The notes beneath the pieces were generated by a model that was given only the letters and a program-made list of their open reading frames with translations, did no database searches and had not been told where the DNA came from. The position numbers and the translations under genes are program-made. From the NCBI RefSeq assembly GCF_014529935.1, contig NZ_JACVFC010000003.1, forward strand, positions 992,001 to 1,056,000: a DNA stretch of 64,000 nt, in the 5' to 3' direction. The first letter of the stretch is position 1, and the number at the start of each line of letters is the position of its first letter. This stretch comes from Chitinophaga qingshengii (GTDB lineage Bacteria; Bacteroidota; Bacteroidia; Chitinophagales; Chitinophagaceae). Positions 50,769 to 59,900 of this stretch are shown one piece after another.

Positions 50769-51101
50769 TCAGCGGGTGGTTTGTTCCAATGCTTTCAGCC
50801 GTTCTTCCTGTGCCTGGAGCAGGCGTGTCTGTTCCTCCAGCTTTTTGTTTTGTGCAATAATATAGCAGGTGAGCTCTTCAATTTTCTGCAGCAGACGCGC
50901 CTGCTGCTCTCCCACTTCTATGCCTTTTTCCATCACCTCTTTTTCGGATGGCATACCGGGCAGATGTTTTTTCTCCTGGATAAATTTTTCCAGCTGGGAT
51001 AAAGGCAATAGCGGATAATTATCCTGGAATACGAAGTCAAGTACTATACACTTCCGGCCTTCAATAACGGTCACATTTTTGTGGTGAACAGGATACACCA
51101 A
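50769..51101 (-). pseudogene. orphan C-terminal fragment of a tail-fibre-domain-type surface protein
   Basis: About 110 residues matching the characteristic C-terminus of long Bacteroidota proteins with a tail-fibre-like ending: FVFQDNYPLLPLSQLEKFI, then HLPGMPSEKEVMEKGIEVGE and a coiled coil (QARLLQKIEELTCYIIAQNK). The frame has no ATG start: only TTG (51101) and GTG (51098) follow an in-frame TGA near 51126. The rest of the parent protein is absent, its place being taken by a divergent TPR gene. It is probably a decayed remnant, though a short stand-alone protein started at TTG or GTG is not excluded. Confidence 0.6.
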
Positions 51102-51113
51102 ACCGATATTATC

Positions 51114-51512
51114 ATGGTTCGCGAATCACATAAGAGCCTGATGGAAAAAGGCCTGCAACTGGAAAAACAGCATGAAACCGAAAAGGCCATACAACAGTAC
51201 CTGGATATTGTAAAAAAAGATCCGTTGAATGCAGCAGCCTACAACCGGCTGATGGTACTTTACCGGAAACAGAAAGCACCCCGCAAAGAGATGAGTATTA
51301 TTACCGAAGCCATTAAAGCCTATGAAGACAATGTGAAAGCCGAACAAACCGCCTGGGCCAAACAGAACCGGAAAGCCGCCAGTATCAGCCGGGAACTGGT
51401 GAAGGCGCTCGGATTGACCGATAAAAAAGGGATGCCGGTAAATCAACCCGCGCAGGTGGTGACCTGGAAAAGAAGAAAAGAAAATCTTCAGCAGAAACTG
51501 GCCCACCACTAA
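51114..51512 (+). CDS. TPR-like protein
   Basis: 132 aa from the ATG at 51114 (MVRESHKSLMEKGLQLEKQH). A single TPR-like helical pair is visible (AIQQYLDIVKKDPLNAAAYNRLMVLYRKQ, split here as ...AIQQYLDIVKK and DPLNAAAYNRLMVL), with a basic C-terminus. It may be a small scaffold protein. Divergent from the fragment at 50769-51101. Confidence 0.7.
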   Translation: MVRESHKSLMEKGLQLEKQHETEKAIQQYLDIVKKDPLNAAAYNRLMVLYRKQKAPRKEMSIITEAIKAYEDNVKAEQTAWAKQNRKAASISRELVKALGLTDKKGMPVNQPAQVVTWKRRKENLQQKLAHH

Positions 51513-51598
51513 ACGTTTCCCGATAATATTAACCCTTGTTTGGCGGAAGTGTATTAAATTGTGCCGGATACACCTAATAACCCATTATATATAGCTGC

Positions 51599-52159
51599 AT
51601 GGAATATCAAATTAAGACATGGATAAGCCCTACTGTATTGTTAGCATTACCACTCGCTGTGGCCTGTCAGTCATCCCCCACCGTCAATAACGCCGACATG
51701 CAAACTTTCCTGAACGAATTGTGTAAAAATGCGACGGTATCTATTACCGATAAGACGGAACGGGACCGGCAACCAGCATCCCAGTTTCATATTGTAACGA
51801 AGTTTCCCCTTTCGGGAGCGCAGTTGACAGCTTATCGGAAAAATGGTGGGACGCTGATGAATAATGACGATGATATTGCTAACCGGGTGACTTATATCAT
51901 CAAGGGGTACACGCTGACCAATGAAAAAAACGAACAGCTCACTTTTCCTGACACCGGCAAGCCTGATCATCTTCAACTATACGGCATTACCGGTGATGAT
52001 AATACACCACATCAGAGTTTAGGCTTGAAGATCACCCTCAATAAAAATTTTGAAAAGCTGCAGGGACATATCGTTTGTGAATTTACAGCACCGGGAGGCG
52101 CAAAAAAGGAAGTGAAGATTCCGGTGAATATTTCTATCCAGGACAATGTAACGGAATAA
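51599..52159 (+). CDS. hypothetical lipoprotein
   Basis: 186 aa. Signal peptide with lipobox (LALPLAVAC, Cys 23) and a polar mature domain predicted to be beta-rich (HIVTKFPLSGAQL, VTYIIKGYTLT, HIVCEFTAPGGAKKEVKIPV). No family recognised. It is followed 8 bp later by a hypothetical gene on the same strand. Confidence 0.7.
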   Translation: MEYQIKTWISPTVLLALPLAVACQSSPTVNNADMQTFLNELCKNATVSITDKTERDRQPASQFHIVTKFPLSGAQLTAYRKNGGTLMNNDDDIANRVTYIIKGYTLTNEKNEQLTFPDTGKPDHLQLYGITGDDNTPHQSLGLKITLNKNFEKLQGHIVCEFTAPGGAKKEVKIPVNISIQDNVTE

Positions 52160-52167
52160 CGCATATT

Positions 52168-52572
52168 ATGGAATATACTGACCTTACACCATCGCTGCAA
52201 GCCGCCATTGTAAAAGCGGAAAATATCGCGATCGATGAATTGCAGTCACAACGGGACTTTCAGCCTTTCATCCTGTGCGGGGATACGCTTGATACAATTG
52301 AGCGTATAAAAACCCGTGACGAAGAAGAGATGTTTGAGATAGCCGAAGAGCTGCTGGGAGATATGGCCGATAGTACCACCGCCATACTGGTATACAAAGA
52401 CAATATCAAGCTGAATGATGGCACTTTTGAAGCGATTGTTTGCCAGCTGTATGATATGAATGAGGACTCCGGCTATAGCTTTGGCCAGTTGTATCGCTTT
52501 GGAGAAAATAAAATCGAGTTTCTGAAGAAGCGTCTCTTCCTGGGTGAAATCAGGAACCTGTTAATGTTCTAG
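52168..52572 (+). CDS. hypothetical protein
   Basis: 134 aa, acidic, soluble (ELLGDMADSTTAILVYKDNI, QLYDMNEDSGYSFGQLYRF). No known domain. Translated 8 bp after the lipoprotein and overlapping the convergent YcxB-like gene by 4 bp. Its neighbours (lipoprotein, SMI1/KNR4) hint at small effector/immunity-type genes, but this is weak. Confidence 0.65.
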   Translation: MEYTDLTPSLQAAIVKAENIAIDELQSQRDFQPFILCGDTLDTIERIKTRDEEEMFEIAEELLGDMADSTTAILVYKDNIKLNDGTFEAIVCQLYDMNEDSGYSFGQLYRFGENKIEFLKKRLFLGEIRNLLMF

Positions 52573-53051
52573 GCTGCTTTTCCGGTTGACAGTTTTGTTT
52601 TCATGCTGCTGAAAAACTCCCATTCGTTTTCATCCAGCTTATTTTTGGGTAAAGTGATAGCGAAGCGGAAGGATTGGTCAGTAACAAGCCAAACAGCGTT
52701 TGGGGCCAGGTTAATTTGTTTTATCCAGTCCCACTGTTTTATTTCTGTCAATTCCTTATTAATATGCCGGATAACGATATTTTGCTCACTGAATGTTATC
52801 ACAGCATCAAAACCGATTTTTTTCTCCAGCATTTTTGTACTGAAATGATATACTGGTATCAGCACCAGCACCACAAAAACAAAAAAGTAAACAATTGCTG
52901 AAGGAATAACCCCCCATGATGGCAGGGGAAGCTCATAAGCGAGCAACAACATGCCCAATAAATACAACCACAGGCTTTTTCTAAAAAAGAAATATAGTTT
53001 TGCCCGGAGTATACTGTTATAATCTGACTGTACCTTTTTTGTAACTTCCAT
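52569..53051 (-). CDS. YcxB-like membrane protein
   Basis: 160 aa with two membrane helices near the N-terminus (about 27-43 and 50-70) and a C-terminal domain with the YcxB-type pattern ITFSEQNIVIRHINKELTEI, WDWIKQINLAPNAVWL. The family's function is unknown. Tail-to-tail overlap of 4 bp with the preceding gene. Confidence 0.7.
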   Translation of the reverse strand: MEVTKKVQSDYNSILRAKLYFFFRKSLWLYLLGMLLLAYELPLPSWGVIPSAIVYFFVFVVLVLIPVYHFSTKMLEKKIGFDAVITFSEQNIVIRHINKELTEIKQWDWIKQINLAPNAVWLVTDQSFRFAITLPKNKLDENEWEFFSSMKTKLSTGKAA

Positions 53052-53142
53052 TGGGTTTCCGTTTCCTTACTATGTAAGGTAACATTTTTGAGGAACTTCT
53101 GAAAGCATTTTCGTACGGATGGTTATATACTCTTCCTGTCAT

Positions 53143-53763
53143 TTATGTTGATAGAACATCATCATCGTCCTCTTCTTCCGGCTGTATAAAGTCATAGTCA
53201 TGTTCCATCAGTTTCTGCAGGTATTCTTCAAAACTGGTGGCGATTACTTTGAAGCTGTCCGGATCATGCAGGAAACGGACCACCTGGCCTTTGGTGCCGC
53301 CGGGCGCCGGATCGAAGTCCAGGAACAGCCGGGAAGTGCCGCCGTTATTCATACAATCAGAAAAACACAGCCAACGGCTCATGTTCAGATCCGGATTGAT
53401 ACCAGTTCCTATCAGATCCGGAAATTCATCCAGGTAGCCGGCATACATTTCATGGATGCTTTGTTTAAAAGTATTTTTTTCCAATATCTGCGCTATTGAT
53501 TTGAGATAATACGGGTATTCGTACACATCCGAACCCAGTATTAATACAACTACTTTCTTGTCGCCATACTCCTGCCAGTAGGTGCCATTGACGCGGGATA
53601 ATAATTGCAGCAAGGCATCCGGGCAGTCCGGAAAATGTTCCTTCAGGCTTTCCAGCTGTGTGGCAGTGGCGCCATAAGTATAGGAAAACTGCTCTTTATC
53701 TTCGGCGGAGAGCCTTTCTTCCAGGCCTTTTAAGTATTGGTCAACGATTTCATTTGTTTTCAT
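53143..53763 (-). CDS. SMI1/KNR4-family protein
   Basis: 206 aa from the ATG at 53763 (MKTNEIVDQYLKGLEER). The fold signature of SMI1/KNR4 (SUKH) proteins is present: LKEHFPDCPDALLQLLSRVNG near the start, a central YEYPYYLKS strand, LCFSDCMNNGGTSRLFLDFDP, and DSFKVIATSFEEYLQKLM towards the end. SUKH proteins are often immunity proteins against polymorphic toxins, but many bacterial members are of unknown function. The adjacent gene 26 bp upstream is cotranscribed. Confidence 0.8.
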   Translation of the reverse strand: MKTNEIVDQYLKGLEERLSAEDKEQFSYTYGATATQLESLKEHFPDCPDALLQLLSRVNGTYWQEYGDKKVVVLILGSDVYEYPYYLKSIAQILEKNTFKQSIHEMYAGYLDEFPDLIGTGINPDLNMSRWLCFSDCMNNGGTSRLFLDFDPAPGGTKGQVVRFLHDPDSFKVIATSFEEYLQKLMEHDYDFIQPEEEDDDDVLST

Positions 53764-53789
53764 GGTGTAAAAATAAAGTATTAGCCGTA

Positions 53790-54242
53790 TTAACAATCAT
53801 CGGTTTCCCGTTGTGCAGCATCGAGGTAGTTTTCGTATTTTTTTACATCTGTTTTAGGAAGATGTTTATTGCGTAGCACCACCTTTTTCCGGATGACGCC
53901 ATTCGGATGTATCCACGTGCCGGAGAATCCGTTATCGTTTTTCTGCAGTATCATCAGGCCGGAGAAACGTTCCTCCACCAGCGCATACCGGCCGGACCTG
54001 TTATGGCGTACTTCCAGCAATAACCATTGATCCGGACCTTTTTTATCGTAGCGGTAAATAGCCTGGTAATAGGGTTCTCCACCGCAATTGCCGGGAATAG
54101 CTACCAGGTACAAGGTAATCGGCAGTTTGTCATCTATGCTGCCTTCATACAGTTCGGGGATACGTGTATCTGTATCCTGTGCGGAGATTTTCCAGGCGCT
54201 GCACAGGATGGCCAATACCATCAGAATGAAAGTTTTCTTCAT
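53790..54242 (-). CDS. hypothetical secreted protein
   Basis: 150 aa from the ATG at 54242 (MKKTFILMVLAILCSAWKISAQ), giving a clear signal peptide. The mature part is polar with strands (PITLYLVAIPG, YRYDKKGPDQWLLLEVRHN, SGRYALVEERFSG) and looks like a small beta domain. No family recognised. Its stop is 26 bp before the SMI1/KNR4 start. Confidence 0.7.
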   Translation of the reverse strand: MKKTFILMVLAILCSAWKISAQDTDTRIPELYEGSIDDKLPITLYLVAIPGNCGGEPYYQAIYRYDKKGPDQWLLLEVRHNRSGRYALVEERFSGLMILQKNDNGFSGTWIHPNGVIRKKVVLRNKHLPKTDVKKYENYLDAAQRETDDC

Positions 54243-54482
54243 GGGAAACAGGTGTTTGGTAGTACAAACATCCGTCAATCTTCCTTATCTATCATCCCTG
54301 TTTATCATCCGCCGGAGGCGGATCAATATTCGCAAAGCAGCCGCGAAAATCCGTTCTAACGTCAATGGGCCAACGTCTTTTTTTTAGAAATTCCATCTAC
54401 CGGAACTCTCCATCAAACCCTGTCCCATTAAGGAGATCAGCGACATTCATGCTCGTCACTGTCAAAAAATATTTCAAAAAAA

Positions 54483-54513
54483 TTTGTTTAAATAAAAACT
54501 AATCCTACATTTG
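54483..54513 (+). promoter_or_regulatory. promoter of first tRNA-Arg
   Basis: TTTG (54483-54486), 19-nt spacer, TACATTTG (54506-54513); a textbook Bacteroidota promoter ending 19 bp before the tRNA. It supports both the phylum assignment and the tRNA's expression. Confidence 0.85.
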
Positions 54514-54532
54514 CAATCCCAAACGGGGAAAT

Positions 54533-54606
54533 GGCCTTGTAGCTCAATTGAATAGAGCATCTGACTACGGATCAGAAGGTTTCAGGTTTGAATCCTGACA
54601 GGGTCA
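54533..54606 (+). tRNA. tRNA-Arg (ACG)
   Basis: 74-nt cloverleaf: acceptor GGCCTTG/CAGGGTC, anticodon loop CTACGGA with anticodon ACG at 54567-54569, T-arm TCAGG-TTTGAAT-CCTGA, discriminator A, CCA not encoded. The acceptor stem has several G-U pairs. Followed by a terminator with U8. Confidence 0.9.
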
Positions 54607-54618
54607 CAACAAAAAATG

Positions 54619-54644
54619 CTGCAACACGCTTTGCAGTTTTTTTT
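54619..54644 (+). terminator. terminator of first tRNA-Arg
   Basis: Stem CTGCAA/TTGCAG (54619-54624 with 54631-54636), 6-nt loop, then eight T residues. Confidence 0.85.
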
Positions 54645-54699
54645 AGCTCAATAGAAACATCCTGTTAAAAAGTAGCAGATGTAAAGAATTGAAAAATAA

Positions 54700-54731
54700 T
54701 TTGTTAAGATAAAAATAATTACTTATCTTTG
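54700..54731 (+). promoter_or_regulatory. promoter of second tRNA-Arg
   Basis: TTTG (54700-54703), 20-nt spacer, TATCTTTG (54724-54731), ending 21 bp before the tRNA start. Confidence 0.85.
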
Positions 54732-54752
54732 CAATCTCGAAAGAGAAAAACC

Positions 54753-54826
54753 GGCTGCGTAGCTCAACTGAATAGAGCATCTGACTACGGATCAGAAGGT
54801 TTCAGGTTTGAATCCTGACGCGGTCA
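54753..54826 (+). tRNA. tRNA-Arg (ACG), second copy
   Basis: 74 nt. The anticodon arm, variable loop and T-arm are identical to the first copy (anticodon ACG at 54787-54789), but the acceptor stem differs (GGCTGCG/CGCGGTC), so the two are not a simple recent duplication of the entire gene. Confidence 0.9.
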
Positions 54827-54834
54827 CAAATTTT

Positions 54835-54867
54835 AAAAGGACGTCTCCATATGGGACGTCCTTTTTT
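54835..54867 (+). terminator. terminator of second tRNA-Arg
   Basis: Stem GGACGTC/GACGTCC (54839-54845 with 54855-54861) extended by A-T pairs, followed by TTTTTT. Confidence 0.85.
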
Positions 54868-54951
54868 GTTTTCTAAAATATTACACACGATTACATTATC
54901 TGTTTTTTGTATACATTGTAGCGCAATTCCTTATACTTAAATGTTATTTTA

Positions 54952-56250
54952 ATGCATTCATCGATTGTAACGCGCACCGTTTTATTGCTGCTGGTAACAA
55001 GCATGTTTAGTTGCTCCAAAACCAATGAAACAGCGCCTGAAACCAGTCCCGTACCCGATCCTACAATACCTGCCACTCCCAACCGGCCATCGGGAGCATT
55101 ATATGTGGATTATGGTTCTACACTGAATAAAATAAATGTGGTTGACAGCTCCATTATATGGGAGAGCGGTAACTATACTTTATTTGGATCAATGGGAAGT
55201 GCTATGGTACTGGATTCCACATTTTTTTATTATGGCAGTAGCACAGCTGTTGCCGGATACAGTAAAAAGGACGGCAGCAATAAATGGCTATTTCGCTGGC
55301 AGATGTTTATGCCGGCTCCCTTATTATATAGCGAACCAGTAATACAAAACAACCAGGTCTTTTTTACAGCTTCCACAGATAAGAACTCCACACCGGCCAT
55401 GCTGTATTGTTTCGATAAAATTACCGGCGTACAGAAATGGTCTGTCAAAGTTGATAACAGTTCTTTAAACAGCTATTTCAATACTACCCCAGTGGTATTA
55501 AACGATCGGGTGATATTGGGCACAATGGATGCCGCCAATCATAAACACCTGACAGCCTATCGGGTATCGGATGGTGTGCAGCAATGGACTTCCGCTATCA
55601 ATGATAATTTGAGTACCCGCCCCAAGGGGGTAAATAACCGGATTTATTCATTTGAAAAAACAAGCGTGTCCTGTTATAGCGCCACCGATGGTACCTTACA
55701 ATGGCAAACCAGCCAGGGTGACTGGTTGACGGGCACTTCCACATTTTTCAACAATAATGAACCGGTAGTGGTAAGATTGTATGACGCCCGGTATGACGTA
55801 TACACACTGAACACGGCGGACGGAAAACTTTTGAAAAAAGCCAGCATACAGGCACCTACCGGCACAATCCGTGAGAAAGAAGTGGGTGGATGCAGCTATT
55901 ATAATAATAAACTAATCGTCGTTAATAAACGGAGCGATGATTCACTGGCCATCAGATGTTTTGACCTGTCAACCCAAAAACTAAGCTGGGAGCGGCACTT
56001 TGAACATGTGCAGGGGCAATACGACATAGAGATGTTTGCCCCGCTGCTGACCAGTGATTATATTATTTTCCCTACAGTTTCCGGCCATAGTAGTGATTAC
56101 AGTCATTACAAAGCGTTGATGCATTTTCTGAACCTGGCAGGTGAAGAAGTCATCAGTATACCTATGAAGCCAGGTATTTTCCCGAATAAATTTGCTTATG
56201 AAGAGAAAGGAATAATTTACAACCAGCACAACAGAATAGTTCTGCCATAA
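54952..56250 (+). CDS. PQQ-repeat beta-propeller lipoprotein
   Basis: 432 aa. Signal peptide and lipobox (LVTSMFSC, Cys 21), a Pro/Thr-rich linker, then an outer-surface propeller with PQQ-like blades: KDGSNKWLFRW, KITGVQKWSVKV, VSDGVQQWTSAI, ATDGTLQWQTS, STQKLSWERHF. These W-ending blades occur in PQQ dehydrogenases and BamB-like proteins; cofactor binding is not implied. The function is unknown. A strong terminator follows. Confidence 0.85.
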   Translation: MHSSIVTRTVLLLLVTSMFSCSKTNETAPETSPVPDPTIPATPNRPSGALYVDYGSTLNKINVVDSSIIWESGNYTLFGSMGSAMVLDSTFFYYGSSTAVAGYSKKDGSNKWLFRWQMFMPAPLLYSEPVIQNNQVFFTASTDKNSTPAMLYCFDKITGVQKWSVKVDNSSLNSYFNTTPVVLNDRVILGTMDAANHKHLTAYRVSDGVQQWTSAINDNLSTRPKGVNNRIYSFEKTSVSCYSATDGTLQWQTSQGDWLTGTSTFFNNNEPVVVRLYDARYDVYTLNTADGKLLKKASIQAPTGTIREKEVGGCSYYNNKLIVVNKRSDDSLAIRCFDLSTQKLSWERHFEHVQGQYDIEMFAPLLTSDYIIFPTVSGHSSDYSHYKALMHFLNLAGEEVISIPMKPGIFPNKFAYEEKGIIYNQHNRIVLP

Positions 56251-56270
56251 AATATCAAACGGATTTTCAT

Positions 56271-56310
56271 AGCGGACGCCTCAACCATCCATGAGGGGTC
56301 CGCTTTTTTT
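56271..56310 (+). terminator. terminator of the PQQ-repeat gene
   Basis: Stem AGCGGAC-G-CCTC / GAGG-G-GTCCGCT with a 10-nt loop, followed by seven T residues. It overlaps the end of the convergent alkB-like gene by two bases. Confidence 0.85.
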
Positions 56311-56926
56311 ATGAATAAGCGCGTTCCTGAACCGCTCCTACCTTTCTGAAAGTCAGGTTGATCCTCGCTTTCATGGGTTGCACAGCTTTAGCGATCCGAT
56401 GTTCCCAATACTTTTGCAAATCCCCTTTCATCAGCAGTAATGAGCCGTGTTGTAACCGGATCGTGTACCGATGGCGGTGATTATCTTTACGACGGAAATC
56501 AAAATTCCGCTCCTCTCCTATGCTGATAGATGCGATCTCCGTTTTTAATCCCGGTACCGTGTCCTTATCAGCATGCCAGGCTACCGAATCGTTGTTATCC
56601 CGGTAATAATTCAGCAATACACCATCGAACAACATGCCGGTATGCGCCTCCACTTTAGCTTTCAGTACCTGCAACGTTTCCGGCCAGGGTAATACGGGGC
56701 GCTGGTCCCCGTTCCGTATCGGCTCACTCCCGAACCAGGCAGACAGCCGCGGTGTCAGTACTTCCTTCTCGTACATCATGATTTTGCTTTGCTGCCAGGG
56801 CACCGTATTTAACAGCACTTGTAATAACTGATCACTTTCTTCCCGGCTAAGAAAAGACGGATAGTACTCCATCAAATCCTGTGGGAGCATCAGTTGCCGG
56901 TCATCATCAAATAATTTCAGTTGCAT
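56309..56926 (-). CDS. alkB: AlkB-type 2-oxoglutarate/Fe(II) dioxygenase
   Basis: 205 aa, the short AlkB type. The iron triad is His118-x-Asp120 (WHADKD) and His176 (WEHRI), and 2-oxoglutarate binds Arg188 and Arg194 (ARINLTFRKV). NYYRDNND and GEERNFDFRRK are family landmarks. It removes methyl lesions such as 1-methyladenine and 3-methylcytosine from DNA. The start is 6 bp after the dnaE2 stop codon on the same strand, so it is the last gene of the imuA-imuB-dnaE2 operon. Confidence 0.88.
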   Translation of the reverse strand: MQLKLFDDDRQLMLPQDLMEYYPSFLSREESDQLLQVLLNTVPWQQSKIMMYEKEVLTPRLSAWFGSEPIRNGDQRPVLPWPETLQVLKAKVEAHTGMLFDGVLLNYYRDNNDSVAWHADKDTVPGLKTEIASISIGEERNFDFRRKDNHRHRYTIRLQHGSLLLMKGDLQKYWEHRIAKAVQPMKARINLTFRKVGAVQERAYS

Positions 56927-56932
56927 TATTTT

Positions 56933-59900
56933 CTATTTAAAATTTCTACCCGCCGGGAAAAGCTCTGCCTGCACCATTTTCGGAGCAGTTTTCTTTCCAG
57001 CCGGAGGCGCTTTAGCCTCATCACCCTGATAGGCGGCATTCATCAATTGTTCCTGGTCTGTAGGCAGGGAAAGCTGATTGAGCAAACCATTACCGTTATA
57101 ACATTTTTTAATGATGACATGGGTTACACTTCCTTCCCGCTGCAAGGTTCCTTCTACTATCAGCAAACGGGAGGTCACAATTTCCTTGCGGAAACGCTTG
57201 AATATTTTCTCAAAGGCTACCAGGTTAGCACTGCCGGTTTCATCTTCAATAGTGATAAAACAAATGCCACTGGCCGTTCCCGGCCGCTGGCGAACCAGTA
57301 CCAGACCCGCTACCCGCAACGGTGTCCCATCAGGCCACCGTTCCAGTTCCCGTATGGACAATACATTCCGGGCAAATAACTGCTGCCGGGCAAAACTCAC
57401 CGGATGCGCCTTGAGCGATAAAGCCATGGTAGCATAATCCTGTACTACATGTTCTGAAGGCGTCATGAGTGGTAACTTCACTTCCGCTTCGCTGGCACTC
57501 TCTGATGGTTGTCCTTCAAACAGCACCTGTGGCCGGTCGGCCAGGGCAGATACTTCCCACAAAGCACGGCGCCGGTCCATTTTCATAGAGCGGAAAGCGT
57601 CTGCATCTGCCAATCGTTCCAGGGTACTTAAAGACACGCCCGTATCCATGATGCCGTGAATGTGCGTGTAAGCAATAGTACGACCTGCTATCAGTTTTTC
57701 CATTTCTTCCTGCGCCAGTCCTTTTACCTGGCGGAATCCGAGACGCAATGTCCAGTAATCTCCTTTACGTTCTTCTAAAGAATTGTCCCAGTAAGAACGA
57801 TTTACATCTACCGGAAGTACGGTCACTTTATGGTTCCGCGCATCGGTCACGATCTGCGAGGGGGCATAAAATCCCATTGGCTGGCTATTCAGTAATGCAC
57901 AGGCAAAAACATCAGGGAAATAACATTTAATCCATGAGGAAACATATACCAGTAGTGCAAAACTGGCGGCATGACTTTCCGGAAACCCATAAGAGCCGAA
58001 TCCTTCCAGTTGTTTAAATATGCGTTCCGCAAACTCCAGTTCATACCCTTTTTTCACCATTCCTGATATTAACTTCTCCCGCCATTTTGCCACCTGTCCG
58101 GGAGCCTTAAAGGTTGCCATACTGCGGCGAAGACCGTCTGCTTCCGCAGCAGTAAAATCGGCCGCTACCATGGCTATTTCCATCGCTTGCTCCTGAAATA
58201 ACGGCACGCCTAATGTGCGCTTTAGAATTGCTTCTAATTCCGGTTTGGGATACACCGGATCTTCTTCTTTATTTCGTCTGCGTAAATAAGGATGCACCAT
58301 GTCACCTTGAATAGGCCCCGGCCTTACAATAGCGACTTCAATCACCAGGTCGTAAAAATCACGGGGTTTGAGCCTTGGCAGCATAGACATTTGTGCCCGG
58401 CTTTCGATCTGGAACACACCGATAGTATCTGCGCGGCAGATCATGTCATACACCTTCTTTTTTTGTGGAATATTGGCTAGAGTACAATGGTGGCCATAAT
58501 GTTTCCGGAGCAGATCAAACGCTTTACGAATACAGGTCAGCATTCCCAGCGCCAGCACATCTACCTTGAGAAATCCAAGTGCTTCTATATCATCCTTGTT
58601 CCATTCAATATTGGTGCGGCCTTCCATCCTGGCATTGAGGATAGGGCACAGATCAGAGAGCTGATGTTGTGTGATGACGAATCCGCCGGTATGCTGCCCA
58701 AGTTGCCGCGGGAAGCCCATGAACTGTTCCGTCAGCTCCAATGTTTTCATCAACATCGGGTCTTTGGCGCTAAAACCTTCACTGGTAACTGTTTTGCCTT
58801 CTTCCCATTCTTCCGTAAGTTCATATCCGGATTTCGCCAGATGGTCTACTGCATCCATCGACAAACCCATGGCCTTTCCTACGTCGCGTACAGCGCCTTT
58901 CCAGTGTACCTGCGTAACAGTAGCCACAATGCCCGCCCTGTCGCGTCCATATTTGGCATAAACATATTGAATCACTTCTTCCCGGCGTTCATGTTCAAAG
59001 TCAACGTCTATATCCGGTGCTTCATCCCTGGCATCCGACATAAAACGGGCGAACAAAAGGTTCACCGTTTGCGGATTAATGGACGTAATACCGAGACAGT
59101 AACACACTACCGAATTAGCCGCAGAGCCGCGTCCCTGGCATAAAATATCCTGGCTCCTGGCAAAACGTACCAGGTCGTATACTGTCAGAAAATAAGCTGC
59201 ATAATTTTTCCGGGCCATAAAAGAAAGTTCTTCCCGGATGGTTTTCTCCACTTTCTCCGGCACACCATCCGGAAAACGTTCCGCCGCTCCCTGCCAGGTT
59301 AGCATTTCCAGCTCTTCCTGCGGTGTCCGGCCTTCGGTAGTAATTTCTTCGGGATATACATATTCCAGGCTGTCCAGTGAAAACCGGCAGGCCACCGCTA
59401 TTTCCTGCGCTTTTTCCAATGCCTCCGGATAACGACGGAATAAACGCTGCATTTCCGGGATCGGTTTCAGGTATCTTTCTGCATTTTGATACAAGCGATA
59501 ACCCGCATTATGGATCGTGCATTTTTCACGCACACAGGTCACGATGTCCTGCAATTCCCGCCGTTCGGGATGATGATAGTATACATCATTCGTAGCTACC
59601 ATGGCAATATGCAGCTCCTCGCACAGTTGCGCAATGCGGTATAGTTTTTTACCATCGCTGCCCCGGTACGACCAGGAAGCGGCCATGTATAACTCCGACC
59701 GGAAATATTGCCGGTATTCCCGGGCCGCTTTTTTGAATGCCGCATCCAGCTCAAAGGCGCCATCCAGGCTTGCCGGCGGTATCATCACAAATTTGATCCC
59801 AGCCGCATACTTGTATACATCTCTTTTATACAGTTCGCATTTACCTTTTTCCGTACGGAGATTACCGGTAGACAGTAAGGCAGACAAACGGGCATAAGCC

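Noticed and set aside
51599..53051. toxin-antitoxin pair
   Set aside because: Sizes and spacing fit loosely, but no toxin fold or antitoxin DNA-binding motif is visible.
54533..54826. tRNA genes as integration site of a mobile element
   Set aside because: No integrase, no direct repeat of a tRNA 3' end beyond the two whole genes, and no phage genes nearby.
58487..59143. 218-codon open frame on the + strand
   Set aside because: Antisense to the palm region of DnaE2.
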